64,000 bases of DNA from Anas platyrhynchos (lineage: Eukaryota > Chordata > Aves > Anseriformes > Anatidae), in the NCBI RefSeq assembly GCF_047663525.1, contig NC_092593.1:29662501-29726500 (forward strand). The letters are read 5' to 3'. Positions 1 through 14,500 of this stretch are shown in pieces; positions within the stretch are counted from its first letter, which is position 1, and each line of letters begins with the position of its first letter. The notes beneath the pieces are model-generated. The model had not been told where the DNA came from. It saw only the letters and a list, made by a program, of their open reading frames with translations, and made no database searches. The translations under genes were made by a program, and so were the position numbers.

Positions 1-3000
1 TTGTAAATCTGGAGTGGAATTTCTTTCTCTTTTCTTCTGGGTAAGCGTTTCCCTCCTGTGGCTGTCGGACGCAATTCGAGGCCGGGCTGCCATCATCGCA
101 GGTTGGGATTTGGGCAGAAGGGGGAGGGAGCCGATCCTTTTTTCATCACATTAAATTAAACTATAAACCATGCCTTTTAATTCCTTCTAATTAAGTTTCC
201 AGTGAGAAAACGGAAATATTATATCTTAATATTTTCTCACAAAACACGTCGGGAAGCATTTTGGAAGGGGCATGCCTCAGCCCTGCAGGCAGCTCCCTGG
301 GGCACAGTGGGACACGCCGGGAGCTCAGGGCTGAAGCTCTCCATGCCTGGCTGCTCCGTGGTCCTCTGTGGCACATTAGGACTCTGGGATAAGCACAAAT
401 TCAGCTGAATCTCTCTGCAGCCACCTAGCCCAGCCCCTCGGACTCCACCAGCAGAGAGGGATGCGTTCCCTATAGCCCTCGAAACTGCCACACAACCCTG
501 CAGCTGCTGGGCTCCATGTGTTTGTCCTGCCCTTTGCTTCTGCAACTGCAGCAGCAACGTCAGGCAGCGGTGGTTGCTTCCTCAGAGGATGGATCCAAGG
601 CGTGTCAGGGAAAAAAGAAAAAAAAAATCAGACACTTTTTCATTTTTAAAGCGAAGCTGCTTGGGAGCCCATTTTCAATTAGCTTTCAATGGGCTGCATC
701 CCCTAAATCATGTAGGGGCTGGCTGGCTTACAAACACCCGGCTTTTCTCTACAGACACAGGATGCCAGAGCTTTGCAGTCCGAAAGCATTTAAAAGTAAT
801 TGGCATTTTCCCCCTTACGTTCCAAGATGTGCTCAAGAGAAGTAACCCAAGAGGCAAGAGACTGTCTTTGAGGCCTCTAAACTAGTCTGACTTCATGAAG
901 GAAGAAACCCAATACAGCAAATTGCAGCGAGGAGACAGCCGAAAGCAAGGGCATGCTCCGAAAGCAGCAACAACGTGTCCCGCTCCCGGTCCTCCTGGCT
1001 TAGCAAGCACAGCCAGGACTCTGTGCCAGAAGGAGTTTCCATCTGGGCTTCAGATCTCCGACAGCACCTCAGCACTGCTGAGCCAAGTCAGAGGCAGCTG
1101 GAGCCAGGTCGGGCACCGGGTCAGGGGAAGAGAGGAACCCGGACCTGACTCTGGGACGTGTGCTCCTCGGCTCTGTTGGAGATGGGATGTCCTGCGTCAC
1201 ACACACGTGACCAGGAATTTCAGATTTCTAAGCAAACAATAATAATACTCATCATAATGGTGTTCCTTTTTAGACAGCAGGCAGCCTGGAGCCCCAGTTC
1301 AGAAGAGATAAACCCCAGAGCACGTTGTACCTCCAAGCCTGAAACTCAAGCACTCAAGTGCCACCTCCAGCAAGAGATGCTCGTTTGCAAACCTGTTAAT
1401 TCCACACCTGCATATCTCCAAGCAGGACAAAGTGCCATCAGGGCACAAACAGGACTGAGCTCTGCCCCTGAGCAAGTTGGCTGAAGCAGAAAAACTCTCT
1501 CCATGGGGAAGATACCAGTGGGGACTGAGAATTTGGGGAACAAGGAGCACAGAGAGCCTGCTACCCAGAGCACCTACCTTCACGATGGGTGAAAAACCCT
1601 GTAGATAGCCCCTACTACATGGGAAGGGACCTGATCTGATAGCTAAGGTGCAGGGTTTAAGACTGAAGGACTCCTAACTTATGGGTAGGTGAGGCAAATC
1701 TCAAAAGTCAGACACCAATGACCCCACCTGCAGCTCAAGCCCCCAGCACCAGCAGGACATGGGGCTGTGGGAGCAGGGCCAGGGGAGGCCACGAGGATGG
1801 GCAGAGGCTGGAGCACCTCTCCTACAGAGCCAGGCTGAGGGAGCTGGGGGTCAGCATGGGGAGGAAAAGGCTCTGGGGAGACCTTGTAGTGGCCTTTCAG
1901 TGCTTAAAGGGGGTACAGGAGAGCTGGGGAGGGACCCATTGTCAGGGGGTGTGGTGACAGGACAAAGGGTAGCAATTTTAAGGTAAAAGGGGGTAGATTT
2001 AGAGTAGGTTTGTGGCAGAAATTCTTCTCGGTGAGGCCGGCAAGGCCCTGTCCCAGGCTGCCCCGAGGAGCTGTGGGTGCCCCATCCCTGGCAGTGCCCA
2101 AGGCCAGGCTGGATGGGGCCTGCTCTGCTTGAGGGGTGGCACTGGGGGGGCTTTGAGGTCTCCTCCAAACCGAAGCTTTCCATGCTTCTGTGAAGTGAAC
2201 TGCTCTATCTTAGCTTCTTTGCCCAATGCTACATTACAGACAATGCAGAGATCTGGGCATTTCTAGGGAGCCCCGTGTTGTTTTACCTCAGCCTGCCATG
2301 AGGTGAATTGAAGAATTTTCAAGAAATGTACTGAATGTAGTAGGCCAGCATGTTTGGATCAGGACTGTCACTAGTGACTCTGGTGTTGAGGAGGGGACCT
2401 CCACCACCACAGCTTTACACCCTTGGGGTTTCAGGGTCCTTGCTCAGCTCTGACCAACCCCATTTCACACCCCTCAGCCCTTCAGGCCCCACTTCCCCTG
2501 CGCTGCTGAACACAGAGCTAATCCTCTTCCATCACCACCCTAGGGTATGGCCTCAGATGCCCTCAGACAAAGGACATCCAGTGCCCACCTCAGCTGCAAT
2601 CCCCCACCTCAGCTCGCCCAGTTTGTCCCCTCCTGGCCTCCTCTGTCCCCGAGTCCCACTGACCTGGGGCGGTCCCATCCCTCCAGACCCCCGGTGTCCC
2701 ATGCTGGCTAGCAGCTGCATTTCAGGGTCCTGCCAAGAGCTGTACCTTTTCAGCCGAGAAACACTCCCGGACCCTAGACCAGAGGGGTTGGCAGCCACCT
2801 CCCGACCTACACAAGAGGGAAGAATGTCAGGCACATCATGAAACATAAGGCCAGCTTCCCAGAACTGTCAGGCTCCATTAGCCCTAAAGGGGGCTGACAA
2901 TGGAAGGGTTTTAAACCCCAAACCACTGCTCTAAGTGAGCTCTCCCTTGCTAACGAACCACCCACAAGCTGAAATGCAGGCTCAAGGCACAGGCACGGCG

Positions 3001-5328
3001 ACAGGCGCAAGAGCCGCAGGCAGACACGGCCGCTGCTCTGTCCACTCCCCCAGAGGCTCTTTTCCCCTTCACGAGGCACAGATGTTTATTTGCTTTTCGC
3101 AGTGCTGCATCCTCAGCCTGCCTTTATAACTGAACAGGGCTCAGCTCATCAGCACTAGCTTCGTTCCACCGTACTGGAAAACAGATCTAGACAAAGAGCA
3201 AGAGACGACTGAAGGAGAGGAGACGTGTAATTAAGCCCTAACACTGAGGGATTCTTGTTTGAAGTGATATCTGATGCAGAAAGCAAGCAGCTGTCTAGGG
3301 ACACACGCCAATGCATTATTACTGCTTATTATCTCTGCCAGCCAGGGGCTGGGATCCTCTCTGACAACAGCCCACGGAGAACAAAAAGGTGTCTCTGGTC
3401 CAGACAGCTTCTTCCTCCCTCCCTTTCTCTTGCCTCGTGAATTTTATGCTTATAGTCCCCACAGGGAATGTATCTGGGCTGACGGTGAGGCTGGGCAGGA
3501 TTCCCACCTCCCTATTCGTTAAGGGAAGACGCCTGCATAAAGATGCCAGGAGCCATCCCTAAGGTCTCCCAAGAGATGTGTCAAGCAAGGAACCATATCA
3601 GTGCCTCCCACCCCATATTCACATGGGCGCTAGGCTTTCCACCCCATTCCAGGGGACAGTCACGTCCTAATACAAGGGCAGATGAGTGCAAGGCTCACAC
3701 CACCACACAAAGGGCATGCAGCATCCTTCAGAAGGGGGAGACAAGGAGAGCAGGCCTGGAGAAGGGAACTTCATGAAATGCAGCGACTAAAGGAAAGGAA
3801 AAGTCATGATTTAAACCCTGCTTGACCCAGAGAAGAGCTGAAATCACTTTGTGTCCCTGGAGAACATCTGAAACACCCCGTTAACAGGTAAAAACAGGTC
3901 TCCTTTTCTCTCTTCTTTCACAAACCCCTGCTTCCTCTCCACCCCCACCAAAATGCTGTGCAGCAAAGCATCCTGCCCTTACGGTGACCAAAGCTAGAAT
4001 GCAACTCCTAGATACAATGTACTGTTCATTCCTTTGAGCTCAGAAAACGAATCACTTTACACCAACAAAATATTGAATATCTGTCACACTCCCAAGTTCT
4101 GAGGTGAACTACCTTTAGGCCTAACCCTAGATCATTACACACCAAAGAAAAATAAAAGAAGTATCTTCCCCACTTATTCATTATAACAAACACACAACCC
4201 CCTTTAAAACGTCCACATTTGCATGTTAAATACTCACGCTATCTGGTGATTATCCTTTTGGTAGATTTTTTTGAGGTCCGGATACCAGAGGAGGAAAAAG
4301 AAAAGGAAAGAAAAAAAAAAAAAAACAGAAACAGATTTGCCAACCAAAGAAGAAAGAAGAGAGGACACTGCCACTTCATAAATAATCCAAACAACATGGG
4401 AGTAGATGTACTCGCACGTTATAAAAATCTTGAGAGAATAGCCTTGCAGAGGACTAAAGCCTCCTGTGCTCAGTGCAGTGTCATATAGTTGTGTCTATGC
4501 TAACACGCTTTGCAGATTTAGTAAAGCTGGACTCTAACGTGCAGTACACTCAAGAGGTCATTAAGAAAACAGTACAGACATCTGCAGCTAACTAAAAAAA
4601 TCAGTGGAATTATTCACATACAAAAAGTTACGGGAACATGCATTTGGGAGGAAACAGGTACTTAAATTAATCCTTTCCAAATGAACATATGCAATAAAAA
4701 TGGAATTAACACCTGTGCAGATAAAATACTTCTGCTCCCTTACATGGTGATGCTTGTATTGCATTTTCAGTCCTCACTAATAAGACTCCCGATAGCTCTG
4801 AAAACATGACATCATCTCTGTAATGATGCAAAGAACTGCAAGTTACACAGGGCTTTGCTTCTTGATCTTGGGGGACTTTTTATAGCTAACTTTGCAAGAG
4901 CTGTAAATGATGAACGGGATTCAGGAACATTCTGACCTGCAGAAATTTGGAACATTTTTCTTTAAAAAGGGGCAAAAAAAGCATCTCGTGCCCATTTTTC
5001 ACAGCCACGCGTCCAAAAGTAACCTCAGTGGATACAAAGAGAGGAAGGGGATGCACAGAGAACTGGCTCAGAAACTTTGCTCAACAGCTCACAGAGGGAA
5101 AGAGGGTGGTGAAGACCTGTTAAGTAATAGCAGTACACATCTAAATAAACAAGTTATTTTAATAACTCTGCAACTTGAGCATTCAAGCGAATATAATTTT
5201 ATCCTGGATAATATCAACATCTGAAGATCAGTGTAATAATGGGATTTTATATAATTTTTAGGCTTCTGGTCCATAACAATTTTACATCTAAACAGGGCAT
5301 ATCTTGACTTTTCTCCACTATTTTGTTT
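1..5328. other. 3' flank of TRAF3IP1, no gene recognised
   Basis: No exon could be recognised on either strand here apart from the CR1 fragment listed separately. Short open frames are present but show no family motif and no consistent splice-site pairing. In human synteny the next gene past the 3' end of TRAF3IP1 is ASB1. I looked for its ankyrin-repeat exons and a CpG-rich first exon and saw neither, so ASB1 probably starts outside the window. AT-rich blocks around 130-200 and 630-850 look non-repetitive and could be conserved noncoding sequence, but nothing in the sequence alone proves this. Confidence 0.5.
1755..2190 (+). repeat. CR1 LINE 3' fragment (decayed)
   Basis: The stretch reads as the end of CR1 ORF2 in sense orientation: text equivalent to the conserved '..RLEHLSYRARLRELG..' block, then the 'GDL..' block, and a 3' section ending around 'cccatccctggcagtgcccaa' and 'ggccaggctggatggggcc'. 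Several small insertions and deletions shift the frame (the peptide matches fall in two overlapping frames near 1720-1985), so it is an old, non-functional copy. It lies in the opposite orientation to the young CR1 in TRAF3IP1 intron 3. Confidence 0.85.
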
Positions 5329-5334
5329 TTTATT
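5329..5334 (-). promoter_or_regulatory. TRAF3IP1: TRAF3IP1 polyadenylation signal candidate
   Basis: AATAAA on the minus strand about 53 nt after the TGA stop, followed by TG-rich sequence. It is the only canonical hexamer seen close to the stop and implies a short 3' UTR ending near 5,300-5,315. Longer alternative 3' ends cannot be excluded. Confidence 0.5.
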
Positions 5335-5386
5335 TGGTACAAATGTCAGTCAGTCCCAAGGTTTTTCTTTGTTTGTTTCTCCTTCT

Positions 5387-5552
5387 TCACCTTCTTGAAG
5401 ACAAGTTTATGCTGAGAACCATCCTATGGATTTTTTCCTCATTTTTTAAAATATTAGCTTTTACAGCACAGATCTTGTCTTGCTGGTCTTTAATCAACTG
5501 TTCCAGTTCAGCCAGTTCAGCTTTTAGTGGTTCTACAGCACTGTCTGTGATG
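5387..5552 (-). CDS. TRAF3IP1: TRAF3IP1 coding exon 15 (terminal)
   Basis: Acceptor ctctttcag. Encodes residues 617-671, beginning [20 protein letters not shown] and ending INLSSRR, then TGA. This is the C-terminal part of the IFT20-binding coiled coil and matches the human C-terminus closely. It joins exon 14 through a split AG|C codon. Confidence 0.96.
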
Positions 5553-8500
5553 CTGAAAGAGACACAAAGAGCATAATGTTATTGGAAACATTACGCTGCT
5601 TCAGGTTACTTAAGCCTCTAAGAACGTACATTCAATACTTGAAAACTTGCAAAGAATTTCAGTTGTGCCCACCCTTCCTGAACAAAAGTTCAGAATAAGA
5701 AGCACAAAGGCAAAGCTAACAACGTGGACAGAGAAGAATATTGTTCAGGAAAGATCACCCGCAATTCAAAGTGAACTGTATCGTCTTGGTAATGTAGCTT
5801 TTTTGCTGAAATCTCCGTGCTTTGCAGTTGTTTCACCCCACCTTACACGTGTGTCAAGCACTGCTTTCACTTTACCCAGCCAAGAACTGCAACTGCCTGG
5901 CCCAGGGACGAAGCAACCTGACTCTGCAGGGCAGAACAAAGCAGGAACACCCACCTTTTACTGAGGCCCCTGTTTGTTACCATGGTGTACGTGGTGACAG
6001 CCAGCCCTCCAGGCCTCACCGCAAGAGTTTAAAGGAGAGAAGCACATTGCAGAGCTAGAAATTCAACTGCTGTGGGGGTTGCTGGCCTGCTACCTGCTAT
6101 TTCCTACAAGAAACCAACAGGCCAGCAGCAAGACACCAGTGGCTGCCAGCAGAACCAAGTGACAGCAGGTAGACATCTGATGAGAGGCGAGGTACATGAA
6201 AACTGACCCATCGCTAGCTGCTGACAAGGGCAGGCAATCCTATACTAATAGGAAATTTAATAAAAGGGAATTATATGTTAATAAACCACAAGCACAATGG
6301 CAAATCTTAAGCGAATGGGGCTGTTTGGCTTTAAAAGCAACGTGCCCCTCTCTGTGATGCGTAGCTGATGTACAGGAATGCTTAACAGCTCAGGAATCAA
6401 TGGACCGAACCAGCCCGCTGTCATTCTGAATTACCCAGTCACTTTAAGGACTCATTAGCTAAAGTCTGCATCTCATAATCATTTAGTTTTCTCCTCCATT
6501 CTACACCATCAGCATAAATCACAGAAAAAAATCACTAGAAATTGCGCTACCATTCCCCCAGTGGAATCCTTCAATTGTCTTTCACAGAAGAAAAAAAAAA
6601 AAAAAAAAAAACAAAGACGCATCCAAATTCCACTACATATGGGAAGCATTGACTTCTTCATGTCTGATCCTGGGTAATTCTTCACGAAGGATTTGACATG
6701 CCATAGCACTACGCTGATCTGATTAGGATCTAATACTGATCTTCATGAAGTGCTGCAATTTGCTGGGCAGTCCTAGCTCATGAAAGAGAGCTGAGTGACT
6801 CTGCTAAAGAGATGCTAACTTGCACAAAACAGCTGTCCATCATAAAGTTTGGGTCGACATCAACCTGCAAACAAAGTCAGGGGGCCAGTTCTTTCCTCGT
6901 CTTCTTTGGCATCGATATGAAGGTGACAGCTTTGTCTGAGGTACAATCTGCCAGGGAACTCAGCAGGCAGAAAAAGCCAGTTAAGCACACCTAGAAACTA
7001 TGCTAGGAAACCAACTGAAGCATAGATGACTTGTTTGGCCACAGTGGACCCGCCGAGTGAGCACGTGCTTGGAGAACTGTGCGAGACTTGCTCCCTATCC
7101 CTAGCTCTGGTTTGAGCTGTCTGGCAAAGGGGGGTGGGCCGATGCCTCAGTTTCTCCAACAGAAAAATAAAGTCAAATGCCATTTCCTTTCTCTTTGCAG
7201 AGGTGGTGCATTCCGAGGCCAACCACAGTTTAAAACTCTGCCAAGGTTCCTGGATAGAAGGTGCTATGTAAGTGCAAGGAATTAACATCATTACACTTTA
7301 TATGTGAACCAAAGCCCTAATTCCCACCCCAGCCTGTGGACTAAGCCAGCAGCTATAAAACTTCCAACATTTAACACATTGCTACTTACCAAGATGGGGC
7401 TTAGCTAAGAATACCACTCAAAGGCATACTTGCTTCTACAGGAATTAAGCATATCGATTCAGGGAAGAGCAAATTTATCTAGTCTCATTATGAATCCAAG
7501 AAGATAAAATTGATCATAAATACTTAAGATCATTTTTAAGATCAGAGGACACAGTTGGCATGGTAGTTCTGTTTCCAAGGAGAATAAAAAGATGTATCGG
7601 TCAGGCAAGTGAGGCCAAGAAACTCTTTCTAGGCTTGACCTCCTTGACTCTGTCAGGCATGCCACCTTTCCTCTCCTTGCTTTCTGATGTTGTTTTTAGA
7701 CCATACACAGACAATCACCACTGTTATTACCACCACTGCAGAATACAGTCTTTGATGGCACACAGAAAGCTGTTTGTGATTTGGGAATCTCATGCTTGTC
7801 CCAGTTCACAACCCAGTTTGCTCCTTAAATATTCGTGAAGGAAAAAAAAGCAAAACATTAAGCCCTCTCATCTCACATAAATGTCTGCATCTCTGCTGTC
7901 ATGTACATCGTGTGAAATTGAGCTGAAAAGACCTTCAGACTTTAACACTTCAAAAACCAATTTGGACTGCAAAAAAAAATCCCCAAACCACAAAAGTGAC
8001 TGATGACAAATTCACTTTTAAGAGCGAGTAAAACTCTCCCTTCTCCTAGAAACAGAAATCTGTCTTGAAAGATAAATCAAACTTTCCCTGACCACACTGA
8101 CCTTTGCTCTTTCTGCAGAGCTTCTGCATGCTGTCTGTTCTCATGCCGCCACATCTGCAGCTCGTTCTTCATGGCATCCATGTCCTCCTGAATGTAATTC
8201 ATGATCCTGCCAAGTGTGAGGGCACTCCGGCACAGTGTCTGAATAGAGACCTGAAACTTCTCGATTTCTTTGGCTACCAGGTCTCTCTCTTTCTTCCTAG
8301 CTGCTTCTGATACAAGAGGCTTCTCCTAACAAAGAGGAATGAATAAGGAAGAAAGCATCAAAATTAGGAAAAACTTTTGTTGTACACGAAGTATCGAATG
8401 ATGAAGGCTTTAGAGACCGCTAACTGAAGTATCTGGAGAAATTTTTATGACAGTTTGCAATGAAAGGGAAGAAATGAAGCAATAGTCTAGAAACAGATGA

Positions 8501-11500
8501 GCAGAAAGTCTACCACATCCAAGTCTCACTGCTAGGGAGAGCTGCTACAAAACTCTGCAATAACATCAGCAATATTAAATTGCTTTCGGGTCAGAAAGCA
8601 CACAACATTAAAATTAGTGTTTGATCCCATAAATGACCTCACTGATGTTCTTGACATGATCTTTCCCAGAGCAGTGGGGGGGAGGTGTTTGGGGAGACCA
8701 CCTCATTCGGTCATGTTTGACTGAATACCTTCAGCTCAACGTATTTCGATGTTAAAAGGCAAGCTTCTGGGGCTTACTGCGGCATCATTACACAGAATCT
8801 CTCAACACATGCGTAATGCTGAACAACACGTTTGCTAGAGATCTGCTGCTGCCACTGGCTGCCAGCAAGTTCTCTCTGTAAATCACACATCCATCCTTCT
8901 GTCTGTCCATCCATCCTTGCCCTTCACACTGGGGGTCTGCCCAGCACAAGGGCTTCGTGGATTGACGTTCAATCAATACTACTGCAAGTCACAACCACAC
9001 CAAAAAAAAGGTCACGTTCATCTCCAGAGGACAGTGATCATGACTTCTGAGGGGCAGTATTTTGGGAGAAGCAGAAGCGTCCCTGCTTATGATGACAGGG
9101 TACCCCACCACAAACATTCACTGGACCTACTCAAAGCAGTGTTTTGGGAGCTGCATTGGATGATCAAGACTACAGCCACCTTGCAGCACATGGTTTAGTC
9201 CTCCAAATCGCTCCCTTCAAGATGCTTCTCTCTTTCCACCAGCTGTATCTGCAGTTCCAGCTCCTAATGCTGGTCCTGATAATAGTGCCGCATGCTGCAC
9301 AGCTGAAATAGGTGGTGGTTATTCCCTTCCTTGTAGTTCTGTTAACAGTGTTTGTAAAGTCATGCCAGCTGCAGATGTGGCCTCAATAAACTGCACTACT
9401 CAAAAATAATTTGGTCTTGTGCACGCTTCCCTCGTGAGCAGCCAGCAGACTCTCTGTGGTCAGTCTCTGAAGCCTCACGGCAAGTTAAATACAGGGAAAG
9501 CGCATGCTAAAATGGCAGTCACAAAGAGAAAAATGATGTCCTAAAAAGAGCAAAATGATGCCACATTACAAACACTTTGTCATTACGAACATTTTATTCC
9601 AGGAAAGCCCTCCCTGAAAACAACATCACCATGGAAGAAAAGTCCATGGTTTTTCACCCCCCAAGAAAAACAGCCAAATTTCTCTTCCTATCCCAGAGCC
9701 CTAAATGTCTAAATTCCCAAACCGAGTTTTTCTTTAAGACACGCAAGGCTTTAAGCAAAGTTTATTTAAAGTAATTTCAGTCATTTAATGCATGCCGGAA
9801 AACGAGAAAGGTCTTTCTTTACCACCCCAACCACAGGATCAACCCATTACGAAGCAGAGTTCCTCGCGGCTATATAAACACCGGGGTGGCAGCGTGCTGC
9901 TCCCTTGCAGGGACACGATATCTACCACACTGTCCCCTTCTGCCCTCCTACCCAATTGGCCTGCCTTCCTGTGCGAGCTGGGGGCTGTTTGTTCAGCTGT
10001 GTTTGGAGGCAGCAGGGACTACTGCCAAGCACATTTCAGCAGCCCTTGGCTTGCTGATGAACTCAGATATATATTTTAGAAAAATACTTCTAAAGATTTG
10101 AAGGCTGAGATTTACTTACGTCTGATGCTTGTGTTTTACCACACACACGGCGCACAAAAACTGTGGGACTTCTGAGCTGACTGTGATTTTATAACGTTAA
10201 AGTTGTTTAATTAGCAACTGGGCTGAAGTGACAAATGCTGCTGAACTTGTGACCTTCACTTCCTAAGTCAATTCATGAGTGCTGGCTAAACTGTTAAAAA
10301 CAACACTCATCTTAATTCCTTCTCACTCGACCTGTGCCTCTCTCACAGAAGCAGGTGTTTCATTATGCTACATCACATAAAACACGTTATTCAGATACTT
10401 TCCGGAGGCATCCATGTGTTTGCTCTCCTTTACGACGCAAAGATGAAAGCGCAGCTTTTTGACCCATTTCATCCCCCAGGAGCTGGTGAGCACCCACGTT
10501 CAGAGCACAGCTTCTTAGGGTCGAGAAGATATTCTCCCCTGGGTCTCCTCCTCGGCAAACCTCGGAGAACCACGGCCAGTGGCGTCCCCACTGACTTCAT
10601 CATGTTGTGCTCCACCAAGGCCATCTACAAGGCTTAATCCATGGTACCAGAGTTTCCGCGTGTAACTGGGAGGTTAACTATAAGCAAAATCACCTTCAGT
10701 CCAATAGCGGAGCAAGGCTGTATCATAAACAACAGCTTCCCAGGAAAACAGTCCTGCTGCCTTGTTTTTCCTCAGAAGTGCACCAAACCCTCACCACTTT
10801 CCTCTGTCTGCATTGTAAAAATCCATAACCAGGAGGTAAGGAATTTGGTTCAAATACAATTATCTCAAAAGCAAAAAGACTCAATCAGTCCATTATCCAA
10901 GGACACATCTGTGTGCGTGTGTGTGTTAAAAATGAAGCATTATTCTTCATGTTTTATTTTCGGAGTTCAATATTTTACATTTTTCTAGAGCTGCATGACC
11001 TCCCTGATGCCTACACACTCCAAGCAGCCACAACTCTCAACTCCAGCAAACGTGGTATGAAAATGAAAAATAAGAAATGAACGAAGATCCCACAATTTAG
11101 TAAATGAGCAAAGCAGAATTGTATAATTTTGAAGCATGGATCCAGCTAACAATTTGAAATATTCCATATTAAAATACACAGCTGTGCTCAAAAAGCTCAA
11201 GTGGAAATAAAACAGAGTGGAATATTTTCTATTAATCACGAAGATGCCCTTAAAATATGTTAGAAAATACTAAAAAATAATTTTAGTGTCCCTGTAACTT
11301 CAGGACATTTTATGTAGCTCAATTCTTCAAAGCTAACATAAAAAGCACAAAATATCATCCTATCTAAAGTAATTTCGAGTAATGAAATATAAAAACATTA
11401 TAAATCTATTAAATATTCTACAGACTTTAAAATGTCCATCAACAGGGTTGTTAGAAGCTCAGTGTCTTCGAAACACGAAACTGCACAATTTAAGTGGTGT

Positions 11501-14500
11501 AAGAGCATAAGAGCTTTTTAACATATCCTTCTTTAAAAGAGGAGCACTTAAATTTCAAGCTCCCTAGACAGATTTCCCAACACCTGAAGGCACAGTCCCT
11601 CCTTGAGTTAAAAAATAACAATCAATCCTTTCTTTCTTTCTGCTCAAACTTCTACTTCAAGATGCCACATTACAGGTCCTGCAGTCCACAGAAAGCTGAG
11701 CTCAGGGCGCAGAATTACCATCATGGAGAGGTACTCAAGCTTCACCAGCTATTGCTGATTATAAGCAACTAAGGGAAGAAAAAAAAAAAATACAACCACC
11801 GTACTGTCTGTTCTCGGTTTCACAGGTACAGCTATGGGTTAAAGCCTGCATGGGTCACTCTTAAATTACTAAGAATTATGGCAGATGGTTTATTACAACA
11901 AGCAACGTGGGTGGTAAGAGTCCTGAATGCCACCTTTGCTCATTCTGCACAAACATGTAACAGGATATATTCATTTTTAAGAAAAACGCCAGAATCAGAA
12001 TTGTTCCAGTCTATTTAATTAGGTCATACACCTCAATGAACTCTCCTTTGACAAAAGCCCAAGAATCAATAAATTATCCCCATATAAAAGACTATATCAC
12101 TTCTGTAGGCCCAACACGCTTCCTTTCCTTCATGTTTTTCATAAGGCACCAAGATAAATGTTTATTTTGGATTCCTGGGAAAAAGTCTGCCTTTCCCATT
12201 ACCTCAATCCGAACAGAACACAACGTGGACTCAAATGCAGGGACCTCAGAAATTAAAAAGCAGAAATTTTCTTTTTAATCAATACAGGGGATATTATCAA
12301 CAGGCTTCCAGAAACCACCAGAATTTACCTGTGTTTAATTTACCCTCGCTAAAGCAATTAGTATAAATATTACAGCGTGCACAGCTCCATAAAAAGGATC
12401 ATTCACAGGACATCCATTTCCAATATCCATACTGTTGAGGGCATTGGAAATGCCTAACGTCTACTGCGTTAAAGAGGTGGCATGATTTTTTTTCCCCCCA
12501 GTGTTTGAGAAGTTCATTTCTAGAAACAGGATTTGATTGCTTTTATATAGCTTCTCCTTTGTTTCCACGTTTAAAATTAACAGTTTTTAAATATGAAACA
12601 AATTAGAGCAAACATCCATCAACTAGCTAATAGTTTCTACAGCCCCTTTTAACAATTGTGTTATGTCCCATTATGGAAACAGACCCAAGTAATCACAGTT
12701 TTATTGAGCAGTACCATTTCCCTCCCAGATCTTTCTATGGCTAGGACAGGACAGAAACTTCATTTTGGACAAGTAATTTTGATACATTCGATGCAAAAAC
12801 AACAACGTGGGCTTTTTTATTGTACAAAATATTTTCTGATCATAAAGGGTGTTTTCTTTTCCTGGTTTTTACAGAGTCTGCATTTTAAGCAGATTGTAAC
12901 TATCCACCAGGGATCACCATAAGAAACTCTTTCACAGAAACAGAGGGGAAAACGGTAAATGTTAAATCACTTCAAATGAACAGGATGCTTTTTCTGCTTA
13001 TGCCAGGTACTGAGTTCAGTAGCAGGCCAAGGCAGAGACATGATGTTCTTTGCTGCTAGACTCACCAGAGTTAGGCTGACCTCTTTCACACTTGGAAGAC
13101 ACCAAAAGACAAAAAAAAAAAAAAGGTTGCTCTTTTTAGGGCAGGGAGCTGGAGATTCCACGCACACACCCTTCAGTTCACATTTGACACCTTTAAAAAA
13201 GAGCTGGAATTTTCAGACGTGGGTAAACATCCCACCTCAGCCCCCTGAGCCAGCTTGCCTTCCTTCCCGGTAACTTTGTGCTGTGGAGAATAAAACCTCA
13301 CGTATTTGGAGCAATGTTCAGCACGCTAAGCAGAATCCTGTGAGCCTGACCACACACACACACACACCACGAGACAACTCTAGCAGTAATTAATGAGAGC
13401 AGATAGCATTAATTCAGCTGTAAGAGCATATTGGGTGCCAGTCCTGTCCCATTTTCCTTTTCTTCCTACACTGTTGAAACTGTGGGTCCACAACCTCCTT
13501 TTCTCTTGAAACAGCAGCCTGTTTCCTGTCCCAAATTTGCAATCCTCACGCTCCTTGTGTAAACCAACTGCTTCCACACCAGTCTGTGCCCCAGGAGAAT
13601 ATCCTAGCCAGATCAGTTGATAAGCTTCTTGAAATACACGAAAATCACCTGCACGGTCTCCTACACCACACAATTACTACATCACTGATAGGCTGCATCC
13701 CTTCCTGGGGATGGAAACCACAGCTGCCTCGCTGCACTTTTGTACATGCTTTCTGTTTAACATATCCATCTGCTGTCTCATGTTGTATTTATATTATATC
13801 CACAGGAGAGAACATTTGTGTTTTTGTGTGCAAAGGCCACAGCAAAGGAGCCATGACACCAGCAATATCACAAGAGTGACAAAAATCCCATTCCTGTGTT
13901 CGCAGTTTGTAACACACTTACTTGAGGGCCACATTTCTTTTCTGAGAGTTGTTACTAAGAAGCTGTGGTCTTCAAACGTGAGCCTCTTCAAGACACCTAA
14001 CTGGTGGGACACACAAATACATATGGTTAACACGTCACACTGCTAATTGCATTGACTGGAGGGGACGCACAACGCTGCCCAGCTGATGGATTAATGTAAA
14101 AATCAATGTCCTGAAGAACTTTAAACAAACAGAATCAGCAACGATTCTGTTTGTTCTAAGCTTAGAAGTACCTACTTAATTTACAACATCTGTAATTAGG
14201 GTTAATATGGTCCAGGTGCTAAGCCATTTTAATATCACTTGTTCCTAGCACAAACCTCAAAGCTGCTTTTCTGAAGCCTACGAACTGCATTTGGTAGTGT
14301 AAAGATGGGAATTCCGTGATCCCACTTGCTTAAACTATTTAATAACCTGCCTATATTTTCCACACATCAAATAAATGAAGTGGAATACAAAAGGTACCAT
14401 CTGTTTCTTTCTCTGTTTAACATAAGAGGATTACATTCTAAACAAATACATTTAGGAATTCTTTTTAGGAATTTGTTAAGCTGAACACAGCTAATCAAGG